Shown piece by piece: positions 53,614 through 62,661 of a stretch of DNA of 64,000 bases. The notes below the pieces were generated by a model. The model saw only the letters and a program-made list of their open reading frames with translations, was not told the DNA's origin and searched no databases. A program made the position numbers and the translations under genes. How positions within the stretch are numbered: the stretch's first letter is position 1; every line of letters starts with the position of its first letter. Source of the DNA: Blautia coccoides (GTDB lineage Bacteria > Bacillota > Clostridia > Lachnospirales > Lachnospiraceae); assembly GCF_034355335.1 (NCBI RefSeq), contig NZ_CP136422.1, positions 2,948,501-3,012,500 on the forward strand, in the 5' to 3' direction.

Positions 53614-55275
53614 ATGGATACAGAAAAGAATCTATATGATCTTGTGATCATAGGCGGCGGCCCGGCGGGTCTTTCAGCAGCCCTTTACATGGCACGTGCA
53701 AAGTACAGGGTCTTGGTTCTGGAAAAGGCAGAGATCGGCGGACAGATCACCATAACCTCAGAGATTGTAAATTATCCGGGAGTGGAGAAGACCAGCGGAA
53801 AAGAGCTGACAGAGAATATGTTCCGTCAGGCCCAGAATTTCGGTGCCGAGTTCGCACCCGCAGAGGTGCTGGATATGAAGCTTGACAGTGAGATCAAGAC
53901 TCTCTATACCACAAAAGGAGAATATAGGTCTCTGGGAGTGCTGCTGGCAACCGGCGCAAATCCCCGTAAATTGGGATTTAAGGGTGAGCGGGAGTTTCAG
54001 GGAAGAGGTGTCGCCTACTGTGCCACCTGCGACGGGGAATTCTTTTCCGGGCTGGAGGTCTTTGTCATCGGAGGCGGATTTGCCGCTGTGGAGGAAGCTA
54101 TGTTTCTGACAAAATACGCCAGGAAGGTGACCATAGTTGTGCGGAAGAAAGAATTTTCCTGTGCCAGGACAGTCTCTGACCGGCTGAAAGAATTCGGGAC
54201 GATCCGGGTACTTTTCGAGACGGAGCTTTTGGAGGTGGGCGGTCAGGATATGGTGTCTTATGCCAGATTCAGAAATAACCGTACACAGGAAGAGTGGGTT
54301 CATGAAGCAGGGGAGGATCCGGGCTTCGGTGTTTTTGTGTTTGCCGGGTATGTGCCCAATACGGACTGGATCGGGGATGAAGTGGAAAAGGACGCTAAGG
54401 GTTATCTGATCACAGACCACGACCAGAAGACAAATCTGGACGGAATCTACGCGGCAGGAGACGTGTGTGTGAAAAATCTACGTCAGGTTGTGACCGCTGT
54501 TTCGGACGGAGCTGCCGCGGCAACTGCCCTTGAAAAAGCAGTGTCTGAGCTTCACACAAAGTTGGGAATCCCTGAATTGGTATCAGAGAGAAGGCTGCAC
54601 CAGGCAAAAAAGGCGGAGCCTTCGGCAGAGACGAAGAAAAGAACGGAGGGAAAGGCGGAAGGATTTTTAAGCGATACCGTCAGGGAACAGCTCGAGGGTA
54701 TATTTGCAAAATTCAGTCAGCCTGTGATGCTAAAGGCTTGGCTGAATGAAGAGCCTTTGTCCGGAGAGATCACCGGATTTTTGCGGGAATTAGAAGGAAT
54801 GACGGATATGCTGACCTGGGAAGAAGCAAAAGATGTGGAAAACGCAGAAAGCCGCATTCTGCCATCTATTGAAGTGTGTTATCCTGACGGTGTAAGCAGC
54901 GGCATAGAGTTTCATGGGGTGCCGGGAGGACATGAGTTTAATTCCTTTATCATAGCCCTTTACAATGTGGCCGGACCGGGACAGGAGATCCGGCAGGAGA
55001 TCAGAGAGCAGTTGGAAGCCCTGGATCATCCGGTCAATCTAAAGGTATTGGTTTCCCTGTCCTGTACCATGTGCCCGGAAACGGTCATGTCTGCACAGAA
55101 GGCAGCCGCCGTTTCCAAATACGTGGAGGCGGAAATGTTTGATCTTGCCCATTTCCCGCAGTTGAAAGAAAAGTATAAAGTGATGAGTGTTCCCTGTTTG
55201 ATCCTCAATGATGAGAAGGTGTTTTTCGGCAAAAAAGGAATTGGGGATATCGCCGAAATCCTGAACAGTAATTAA
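53614..55275 (+). CDS. AhpF-like disulfide reductase with permuted domain order
   Basis: A 553-residue flavoprotein. Residues 1-320 are a thioredoxin-reductase module (GGGPAGLSAALYMARA for FAD, AYCATCDGE as redox pair, GGGFAAVEEA for NAD(P)H). A charged linker (about 325-360) leads to a C-terminal domain (about 360-553) resembling the two-thioredoxin-fold N-terminal domain of AhpF, with redox pair SCTMCPE. In enterobacterial AhpF the thioredoxin part is at the N-terminus, so the order is reversed here. It very likely passes electrons from NAD(P)H to AhpC upstream. The start follows AAAGGAG. Confidence 0.9.
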   Translation: MDTEKNLYDLVIIGGGPAGLSAALYMARAKYRVLVLEKAEIGGQITITSEIVNYPGVEKTSGKELTENMFRQAQNFGAEFAPAEVLDMKLDSEIKTLYTTKGEYRSLGVLLATGANPRKLGFKGEREFQGRGVAYCATCDGEFFSGLEVFVIGGGFAAVEEAMFLTKYARKVTIVVRKKEFSCARTVSDRLKEFGTIRVLFETELLEVGGQDMVSYARFRNNRTQEEWVHEAGEDPGFGVFVFAGYVPNTDWIGDEVEKDAKGYLITDHDQKTNLDGIYAAGDVCVKNLRQVVTAVSDGAAAATALEKAVSELHTKLGIPELVSERRLHQAKKAEPSAETKKRTEGKAEGFLSDTVREQLEGIFAKFSQPVMLKAWLNEEPLSGEITGFLRELEGMTDMLTWEEAKDVENAESRILPSIEVCYPDGVSSGIEFHGVPGGHEFNSFIIALYNVAGPGQEIRQEIREQLEALDHPVNLKVLVSLSCTMCPETVMSAQKAAAVSKYVEAEMFDLAHFPQLKEKYKVMSVPCLILNDEKVFFGKKGIGDIAEILNSN

Positions 55276-55293
55276 GTTTATGATTTTTTAGAA

Positions 55294-55335
55294 AGAGCAG
55301 AAAATGGCTGACAAGTGTTTTCTGCTCTTTTTTGT
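55294..55335 (+). terminator. Terminator after the ahpC-ahpF unit
   Basis: Perfect 11-bp arms AGAGCAGAAAA and TTTTCTGCTCT are followed by TTTTTGT. Confidence 0.9.
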
Positions 55336-55426
55336 ACGCGAAAGGGCAAAATATTACACAAAACCACCTGGTAATGACATTTAAATTAAGCTATAATATA
55401 TCTATCAAGGTACACAGGAGGTTGGT

Positions 55427-57103
55427 ATGCCTAATTTGATCAAAGAAGCAATGTTTTCTGCCGGTGTATTTCTGGACCTGCTGTCTGAGACAACGGATGA
55501 TTACCTTTATATGTGGGACATTCAGAACGGGACTTTTTACGTATCGGAAAACGCTTATGATGATTTTGGTATTGACCGCAGCATAGAGAACGATGTGCTG
55601 ACCATATGGGGAAGTGTTATGGTGGCCGAAGACTTGAAGCTCTGGCTTGAAGATCTGCAGCTAATCCAGGCCGGCGTCAAGGATTATCATGATATGGAGT
55701 ACAGAGTCTACAGAAAGACAGGCCAGATCATATGGGTGTCCTGCAGGGGCAAGGTGAAGACCGATGAACAGAACCGTCCCCTTTTTATGATAGGCAGGAT
55801 TTCCAATATTGGCAAGCAGAACAAATTTGATAACGTCACTGGGCTGATGAACAGAAACCAGTTTGAGCATGATGTCTGCCAGATCCTGAAATGCGGAAAG
55901 CGTATGCAGGGTGTTATGGTGGTACTGGATATTGACAATTTTAAAAATATCAATGAGAAGTACAGCTATGCCTTTGGAGACAGGGCTTTGAATATGATTT
56001 CCACACGAATCCAAGAGCTGCTCCCTCCGGGATGTCAGATGTATCGTCTGGACGGTGATGAGTTTGCCTTTCTGATGGAGGGCGGTACCAGAGAGATCAT
56101 TCAGGAGATCTATGAAAATATACAGATGTTTGTGGCCAATCATTTCACAGTGGATGAGCAGTCGCTGCTGATATCCATCTCAGCAGGTGCCTGTGTGATC
56201 CCGGAAGACGGAAGAACTTATCAGAAATTATTCAGACATGCGGAAAATGCAGTGGAGATCGCAAAGATGAACGGAAAGAACCAGCTTGTGTTCTTTTCCA
56301 GAGAAATGTACAACAGAAGGCGGAAGATCATGGAGCTGCAGGAGAGCCTGCACGCCTGTGTGAATAACGGGTGCAGTGAATTTGAGCTGTTCTATCAACC
56401 CCAGATCGACACTTCTACCCAGAAGGTTATCGGGGCGGAGGCTCTGCTGCGCTGGCATTCTCCAAAGCATGGGGAGGTTTCTCCTATTGAATTTATTCCT
56501 CTTTTGGAGGAGAATCACCTGATCATCCAGGTTGGAAAATGGGTTCTGGAGGAGGGCGCCAAGCAATGTCTGGAGTGGCAGAAATATGACCCTGATTTTA
56601 CTATGAGCATCAATGTTTCCTATGTCCAGTTAAAAGAAAATGCCCTGTTGGAATATCTTAAAAATGAGCACGTGCCAAAAGTGTCCGCAAAGAATCTCAT
56701 TCTGGAACTGACAGAGAGCTGCTGGGTGCCAAATCTTCATTTTCTGAACCAGGAGTTTAGGGATATGCATGAGATGGGGTACGGAATTGCCATAGATGAT
56801 TTTGGAACCGGGTATTCCTCCCTGAGCCATCTAAAGGAACTCCCTGCAAATGTCATCAAGATAGACCGCAGTTTTATCAAGGGACTCAGCAAAGGCAGCT
56901 ATGAGTACATATTTCTGGAATATATTGTAAAACTGGCGCATATCATTCACCTAAAAGTCTGTGTGGAGGGTGTGGAGACGAAAGAGGAATTTGATACGGT
57001 TATGCAGGCTTCCCCGGACTATATACAGGGGTATTTATTCGGACGGCCGGTATGTGCCCGTGAATTTGAACGCCTTTATTTTGCCCCGACTCAAGAGAGA
57101 TGA
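55427..57103 (+). CDS. Cytosolic PAS-GGDEF-EAL protein
   Basis: A 558-residue soluble protein with PAS (about 15-125), GGDEF (about 138-290) and EAL (about 305-555) domains. The GGDEF signature is DGDEF in RLDGDEFAF, which can be active, with metal-binding VLDIDNFKNIN. The EAL domain keeps all catalytic motifs: AEALLRW, LELTES, DDFGTGYSSL, KIDRSF, CVEGVET and IQGYLFGRP. It may therefore make and break c-di-GMP, with net direction set by the PAS domain. The start follows AGGAGGT. A TATAAT lies at 55392-55397. It is a single gene. Confidence 0.92.
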   Translation: MPNLIKEAMFSAGVFLDLLSETTDDYLYMWDIQNGTFYVSENAYDDFGIDRSIENDVLTIWGSVMVAEDLKLWLEDLQLIQAGVKDYHDMEYRVYRKTGQIIWVSCRGKVKTDEQNRPLFMIGRISNIGKQNKFDNVTGLMNRNQFEHDVCQILKCGKRMQGVMVVLDIDNFKNINEKYSYAFGDRALNMISTRIQELLPPGCQMYRLDGDEFAFLMEGGTREIIQEIYENIQMFVANHFTVDEQSLLISISAGACVIPEDGRTYQKLFRHAENAVEIAKMNGKNQLVFFSREMYNRRRKIMELQESLHACVNNGCSEFELFYQPQIDTSTQKVIGAEALLRWHSPKHGEVSPIEFIPLLEENHLIIQVGKWVLEEGAKQCLEWQKYDPDFTMSINVSYVQLKENALLEYLKNEHVPKVSAKNLILELTESCWVPNLHFLNQEFRDMHEMGYGIAIDDFGTGYSSLSHLKELPANVIKIDRSFIKGLSKGSYEYIFLEYIVKLAHIIHLKVCVEGVETKEEFDTVMQASPDYIQGYLFGRPVCAREFERLYFAPTQER

Positions 57104-57127
57104 GCACAGAGAGCAGCAGAGCCGCGA

Positions 57128-57156
57128 TTGCACATTCCTTCTTCTTATGTTAAGAT
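57128..57156 (+). promoter_or_regulatory. Promoter of the solute-binding protein/hybrid kinase operon
   Basis: TTGCAC (57128-57133) and TAAGAT (57151-57156) are separated by 17 bases. Confidence 0.55.
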
Positions 57157-57239
57157 AGAACGAGTGTGAACAAGGTTTGCAGAAACTTGAAAATTGCCGT
57201 GCATATACAGGGTATATGGGGCAGAGGAGTACCGACAAG

Positions 57240-58517
57240 ATGAAAAAAAGAAAACAGCCGCTGCTACTGGCAGTGACTTTGATGGGTAGCTGTACGCTTG
57301 TGGGATGCGGTGAGAGGAATACAGTGACAAACTATCAGGATCTGCCGGAGGATATCACTTCCATAACCTTTTTCGGCAACAAATACGAACCTGAAAATGT
57401 CACTGTGATCGAAGAGATAATATCCGGATTCATGGATGAGAATCCGGATATTCGTGTGTCCTATGAGAGCCTGAAGGGAAATGAATATTTCGAGGCTCTC
57501 CGTAAGAGAATGGATGCCGGTAAAGGTGATGATGTCTTTATGGTGAATCACGATATTGTGCTGGAACTGGAAGAAGAGGGGAAACTGGCGGAGCTTTCAG
57601 AGTTGGATATTATTACGGACTATACAGATACCATGCTGAGTCAGATGGAGGATCAGGGGGATATTTACTGGGTGCCCACCACAGTGTCCGCCTTTGGTCT
57701 GTATTGCAATCAGACACTGCTGAGAGATCATGAGCAGGAGATTCCCGAGAACCTGGCCCAGTGGGAACAGATCTGTGAGCATTTTGTAGAAGAGGGAATC
57801 ACCCCTGTGATAGCCAATAATGATATTTCGCTGAAAACATTGGCAATCGGAAAAGGGTTCTATTATACATATCAGGAGGATAGTCAGAGGGAAGTGTTTG
57901 CACAGCTCAATGAGGGACAAGAAATGCTGAGCAAATATCTGTACCCCGGTTTTTCTCTGGCTGAGGAGTTTATCGAAAAGGGATATGTCAGCGCCGCGGA
58001 CACATTAAAAACGAATAAGACCTCAGATGATTTAGATGAATTTGCCAGGGGAGAGTCCCCTTTTATGCTGACCGGAGCCTGGGCTGCGGGAAGGGTAAAG
58101 AGTATGGTGCCGGATCTTGAGTTTGAGGTGGTTCCGTATCCGGTGCTGGAAGACGGTTCCCTTTTGGTCATCAATGCAGATACCAGGCTGAGTGTAAACG
58201 CTGACAGTGAACACATGGCAGCATCATTAAAATTCGTGGAATACTTCACCAGACCTGATAACGTCCAGAAATTCGCGGACCAGCAGTCTTCCTTTAATCC
58301 TCTGAACAACGGAAGCCCTTCTTCTGTCCAGGAAATCCAACCGTTGGTATCCTGTTACCAGTCAGGAAGAACTGTGATCGGAACGGACGGCCTGCTGGAA
58401 CTTCCCATATGGGAATGGACAAAAGAGGTTTCAGTTAAACTGCTTTCCGGTGAGAAACTGGATTCTGCAATGGAATGGCTGGATGAAGAAAATAAAAAGG
58501 AAAGGGGTATGCGGTGA
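57240..58517 (+). CDS. Extracellular solute-binding lipoprotein (family 1)
   Basis: A 425-residue lipoprotein with signal and lipobox LVGC (Cys23), then a periplasmic-binding-protein fold of the carbohydrate (family 1) type (features YWVPTTVSAFGLYCNQTLL, FMLTGAWAAGRV). No ABC permease or ATPase genes for sugar import are near. Instead, the stop overlaps the GTG start of a membrane hybrid kinase, so it is translated with it. It is best read as the ligand-capturing subunit of that sensor. The start at 57240 follows GAGGAG; a longer frame from 57177 is rejected. Confidence 0.88.
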   Translation: MKKRKQPLLLAVTLMGSCTLVGCGERNTVTNYQDLPEDITSITFFGNKYEPENVTVIEEIISGFMDENPDIRVSYESLKGNEYFEALRKRMDAGKGDDVFMVNHDIVLELEEEGKLAELSELDIITDYTDTMLSQMEDQGDIYWVPTTVSAFGLYCNQTLLRDHEQEIPENLAQWEQICEHFVEEGITPVIANNDISLKTLAIGKGFYYTYQEDSQREVFAQLNEGQEMLSKYLYPGFSLAEEFIEKGYVSAADTLKTNKTSDDLDEFARGESPFMLTGAWAAGRVKSMVPDLEFEVVPYPVLEDGSLLVINADTRLSVNADSEHMAASLKFVEYFTRPDNVQKFADQQSSFNPLNNGSPSSVQEIQPLVSCYQSGRTVIGTDGLLELPIWEWTKEVSVKLLSGEKLDSAMEWLDEENKKERGMR

Positions 58518-61500
58518 GTCAGAATAAAGAAACTTCCGGCATAAAGAGAAAGACAGCCTTGGCTGCAGTGATCGTAGGGAGCGTCCTTTTCCTCTTTACC
58601 TTTCTTTTTGTGCAGGGGGTCAGAAAACAGCTCTGGGAACAATCCATCAATACGATCATGGAAAGTACCCGGCAGGGATGCAGCACTCTTAAAGTGCAGC
58701 TACGTAAAAATTTTGAATCTATGGATACCGTAGCCGGTTATGCGGAGGGATTTACAAAAGAACAGAAAAAAGAGCTGGGCAGACTGATAGAAAATTACAG
58801 TGATATAGAAGACGGTGTGTATCTCTATCTGTCGGACGGCACCTGTATCCCGGAGGCATCACAGAAGGATAAGGGCGTGGAGGATGCACTTAAGAATATA
58901 GACAAGGATTCCGGCATACTGGATCCCCATATCAGCAGTGCCACCGGCGTCAATGTCTTTGATCTTTTTGTCAGGACAGAGCTTAAAGATGGGACCACAG
59001 GATATCTCATTAAGCAGTATGAGGTGGAGAGTATTGTGGACAGCTTCAGCCTGTCCTTTTACAACAATGCGGGATTTTCCTATGTTGTAAATACAAAGGG
59101 AAATGTACTTATACGTTCCCCTCACCCAAACAGCAATAAGACCGTGCAGAATTTGTTCGATATGCTGCCTTTGACCAGAAATGAGGAGGTCGGCATAACC
59201 AGCTTCAGGCAGTCTCTGAAGGAACTGCGCACGGGATGGGCGGTCTTTTATTATCAGGGTGAGGATACGGTATTCAGCTATACACCTCTGAAGCTGGATA
59301 CAGACTGGTATCTGATCTCTATCATACCGAAGCGTGTGGTGAACGCGCAGACAAATGTGATCCTGATGCGTTCCATGGCGTTGATCGTGAGTATACTGGC
59401 TGGTATTTTCCTGTTGGTGGCTTTCTATCTGTACTATGTGAACAAAGTCAATAAAAGACTGAGAAGCCAGGCGAATTACATCGGCCACCTATATAACGCC
59501 ATACCCGAGGGGGTTGCCCTTATGACAGTGGAACAGCCGTATCATCTGCTTCAGCTCAACCGGGAAGGGCTGCGCCTTTTGTCCTATCCTGAAAGTGCGT
59601 CCAATGATGCGCCAAAGGGTATCAGCCTTCATGACATTATCCATCCGGATGAACTGGAACAGGTAATGCGGATCTCGGAAGAGAAACCGGACAGGGATAA
59701 CAAGCATGTTTTTGAAAACAGGGTGATGAAAAGGGACGGCAGTTATTTCTGGGCAGCCGGAATTGTGGAGAAAACCTTGGATGAAAATGATTCTCCGGTT
59801 TTGATCGCTGCCTTCCGCGATGTGACAGAAGAAAAGGCAAGGGCAGAGGCAGAAGAGCGGGCAAAACTGCAGGAGCGCCTCACCTTGGTAGGAGCAATTT
59901 CTAATGCATATCCTGTGATCATCAGCATCAATCTTACAAAAGATACTCTGGGTTTTATCTATATCGATCCGGATCTAATGCTGGGCATAGGAAGACAGAA
60001 AACATACAGTGAGCTTTTTGAAGACATGCGCCATACCATCCATGGAGACAATATGGAGGATTATATGGAGCGGTTTGCCCTTGATAACATCAGGGAGATA
60101 CTGGAGGAGAAAAAAGAGATATTCCTGGAAGCAAAGCAGAAGCTTACGGATAATATTTATCACTGGACCTCCACGCAGATCATCCATGTGGATAATCCCT
60201 ATTCAGAGGATAGGTTGGCAATCCTCATTTCCCGCCGTATTGATGAACAGCGCCACGAGGAGGAGCAGCAGCGCCAGGCACTTCAGAGTGCCCTTGATAA
60301 TGCCATGGCCGCCAGCAGCGCCAAGAGCCGGTTTTTGTCTAATATGAGCCATGATATCCGTACACCTATGAATGCCATTGTAGGAATGGCGGCCATAGCT
60401 GCGGCCCATATCAACGACAGGGACAGGGTGTCTGAATGTCTGAAAAAAATCGGTCTTTCCAGCAAACATCTTCTCAGTCTGATCAACGATGTGCTGGATA
60501 TGTCAATGATCGAGAGCGGCAAGCTCTCCCTGAGATATGAGCCGTTTAATTTCGCGGAGCTTATTTCTGATCTGACAGAGCTTTTGAAGCCTCAGGCAGA
60601 TGCAGGAAGACTGAATCTGGAGGTCAGCCTTGCCGGGCTGAAAAACGAAAAAGTCATTGGAGACCCTCTGCGTGTTCAGCAGGTGTGTATTAATATTATG
60701 AGCAATGCCATAAAATATACTTCCGCAGGGGGAAGTATCCGGGTATCTGTGACGCAGAAAGCAGGAGGCCGGAAGGGATATCTGAACTATGTGTTTTGCT
60801 GCAGGGACACGGGGATCGGCATGAGCGAGGCGTTTATCGAACGGCTCTTTCAGCCCTTTGAACGCGCCCAGGATTCCACAAAGAGCAAAGTTACTGGAAC
60901 TGGTCTGGGCATGGCTATCACAAAAAATGTGGTTGATCTGATGAACGGCAGCATCCAGGTGGAAAGTACACCCGGAGCAGGTTCTGAATTTACAGTGACC
61001 TTCCCCTTAAAACTGCAGGATACCGGGGGAGATGAAGTGCCTCATGAGTGGCTGGGGGTACGCTGCCTCATGGTCGATGATGACAGGAAGATCTGCGAAA
61101 ACGCGGCAGAACTTCTGGACGACATGGGCCTTCGGGCTGAGTTTGTCACAGATGGGAGAACAGCAGTTAAAAATGTCCTACAGGCAGAGAAAGACGCGGA
61201 TCCCTTTGGTCTGGTGATCGTGGATTGGAAGATGCCGGATATGGACGGCGTAGAAGTGACACGCCGCATCCGAAAGGTCATAGGGGCAGATACGCCGGTG
61301 ATCGTGCTGACTGCCTACGACTGGTCAGAGATAGAAAGTGAAGCAAAGGCCGCGGGTGTAACAGCATTCCTGGCAAAACCATTCTATCATGCTAAGTTCT
61401 GTAATCTCCTGGGTGAGCTGAGCGGCAAAACCGTACAGGAAGAGATAAGACGTCCTTCTGACAGAATGGATTATTCGGATAAACGGATCCTTCTTGTGGA

Positions 61501-61864
61501 AGACAATGAGATCAACAGGGAGATAGCCCGGGAACTGATCGGCGAGTCAGGGGCAGAAATAGAGGAAGCCTGTGACGGTGTGGAAGCTGTGAAGATGGTT
61601 ATGGATTCCCGGGAAGGGTATTATGATATGATCCTGATGGATATTCAGATGCCGCGTATGGATGGGTATGAAGCTGCGAAAGCGATCCGAAGAATGGACC
61701 GGAGGGATGTGAAGAAAATACCCATTATAGCCATGACAGCCAATGCCCTCGCTGAGGATGCCCAGGCCGCTGTGCATGCAGGAATGGATGCGCATTTTCC
61801 AAAGCCCATAGATATCAATGCGCTGGATAAATTGTTGTATCAGTTCCTGGGAGCAGAATCTTAA
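58514..61864 (+). CDS. Membrane hybrid histidine kinase (sensor-PAS-PAS-HisKA-HATPase-REC-REC)
   Basis: An 1116-residue kinase. Membrane helix (about 14-35), extracellular Cache-like domain (about 40-283), second helix (about 285-308), one clear PAS domain with PAC (about 320-440), a second PAS-like region (about 455-585), HisKA with SNMSHDIRTPMNA (His near 613), HATPase (NIMSNAIKY, DTGIGM, GTGLGMAI) and two receivers (about 848-970 and 988-1110) with intact Asp and Lys. It has no DNA-binding output. The GTG start at 58514 overlaps the solute-binding gene stop by four bases. It is similar in plan to the kinase at 40905 but adds the membrane sensor. Confidence 0.92.
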   Translation: MSQNKETSGIKRKTALAAVIVGSVLFLFTFLFVQGVRKQLWEQSINTIMESTRQGCSTLKVQLRKNFESMDTVAGYAEGFTKEQKKELGRLIENYSDIEDGVYLYLSDGTCIPEASQKDKGVEDALKNIDKDSGILDPHISSATGVNVFDLFVRTELKDGTTGYLIKQYEVESIVDSFSLSFYNNAGFSYVVNTKGNVLIRSPHPNSNKTVQNLFDMLPLTRNEEVGITSFRQSLKELRTGWAVFYYQGEDTVFSYTPLKLDTDWYLISIIPKRVVNAQTNVILMRSMALIVSILAGIFLLVAFYLYYVNKVNKRLRSQANYIGHLYNAIPEGVALMTVEQPYHLLQLNREGLRLLSYPESASNDAPKGISLHDIIHPDELEQVMRISEEKPDRDNKHVFENRVMKRDGSYFWAAGIVEKTLDENDSPVLIAAFRDVTEEKARAEAEERAKLQERLTLVGAISNAYPVIISINLTKDTLGFIYIDPDLMLGIGRQKTYSELFEDMRHTIHGDNMEDYMERFALDNIREILEEKKEIFLEAKQKLTDNIYHWTSTQIIHVDNPYSEDRLAILISRRIDEQRHEEEQQRQALQSALDNAMAASSAKSRFLSNMSHDIRTPMNAIVGMAAIAAAHINDRDRVSECLKKIGLSSKHLLSLINDVLDMSMIESGKLSLRYEPFNFAELISDLTELLKPQADAGRLNLEVSLAGLKNEKVIGDPLRVQQVCINIMSNAIKYTSAGGSIRVSVTQKAGGRKGYLNYVFCCRDTGIGMSEAFIERLFQPFERAQDSTKSKVTGTGLGMAITKNVVDLMNGSIQVESTPGAGSEFTVTFPLKLQDTGGDEVPHEWLGVRCLMVDDDRKICENAAELLDDMGLRAEFVTDGRTAVKNVLQAEKDADPFGLVIVDWKMPDMDGVEVTRRIRKVIGADTPVIVLTAYDWSEIESEAKAAGVTAFLAKPFYHAKFCNLLGELSGKTVQEEIRRPSDRMDYSDKRILLVEDNEINREIARELIGESGAEIEEACDGVEAVKMVMDSREGYYDMILMDIQMPRMDGYEAAKAIRRMDRRDVKKIPIIAMTANALAEDAQAAVHAGMDAHFPKPIDINALDKLLYQFLGAES

Positions 61865-61915
61865 ATTGCCGTGTACAGTCATTGGCGGTTTATTATCTGC
61901 GAGTTACGTGGAAAT

Positions 61916-61958
61916 GGAAAGCCCGGTATCCGGTTTACGGATATGGGGCTTTCCTTTA
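61916..61958. terminator. Bidirectional terminator
   Basis: A 17-bp stem with one mismatch (GGAAAGCCCGGTATCCG with CGGATATGGGGCTTTCC), a 5-base loop and a following TTT run, lying between the convergent hybrid kinase and DUF2461 genes. Confidence 0.85.
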
Positions 61959-61974
61959 TGGGAATCTTATAAAC

Positions 61975-62661
61975 TCAAGGTTTCCTGGGCATTTGGAATC
62001 CCTCCAATGCAGTGTTTAAAAAGCGGTTAAAGGGCTGCATCTTCGTAAATACATCCTCCGCCAGATCCAGAAAATCATCTGCAGATCTGATGAGTTCATC
62101 ACTTACCGGATATTCCAGGTACCAGCTCTTATATTTTAGATATTCAGCCTGGGGATGTGTCTTGTCGTAGCCGGCGGGAACATTTTTAAGGGAAGTTCCG
62201 CTGACGGTAAAATATTTAGTAAAGTCCCGATCCGTGATGAGGGCTTCCCATTGTTCCGGGTGATCCGCTATGTACTCTCTTATCATAGAAGTGGCCTCTT
62301 TGAACATATCCGCGAACAGTCCGCCGCCTAAAAAGGAGCTTCCTCCCGGTTTTATCATGAGATAATACCCTACAGGTACAGGCAGCTTTCCCATAGGGGC
62401 AATATGTGCCCGGAACGCAGGGTTATAGGGGGATTTATCATGGCTGAAACGGGTGTCCCTTGTAAGTCTGAAGGTCAGATCCTTCGGTTCATTGTGGAGG
62501 ATACTGGTGTCAGTGGAGCCGATCCTGAGGATCAGTTCTCTGATCAGTTCTTCAAACTCCGCGCCGGCGGCTTTGTATTCCTCCTTGTGGGCGTGATACC
62601 ATTCCCGGCAGTTATTTTGTTCCAGATCGGTAAGATAAGTCAATATTCGTTCTGTATTCAT
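61975..62661 (-). CDS. DUF2461-family protein
   Basis: A 228-residue member of the DUF2461 (TIGR02453) family. Family features are the N-terminal LTDLEQNNCREWYHAHKEEY, LTFRLTRDTRFSHDKSPYNP and GGGLFADMFKEATSMIREYI. The biochemical role is unknown. Its ATG directly follows the stop of the sigma-factor gene with no gap, so the two are translationally coupled. Confidence 0.88.
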   Translation of the reverse strand: MNTERILTYLTDLEQNNCREWYHAHKEEYKAAGAEFEELIRELILRIGSTDTSILHNEPKDLTFRLTRDTRFSHDKSPYNPAFRAHIAPMGKLPVPVGYYLMIKPGGSSFLGGGLFADMFKEATSMIREYIADHPEQWEALITDRDFTKYFTVSGTSLKNVPAGYDKTHPQAEYLKYKSWYLEYPVSDELIRSADDFLDLAEDVFTKMQPFNRFLNTALEGFQMPRKP

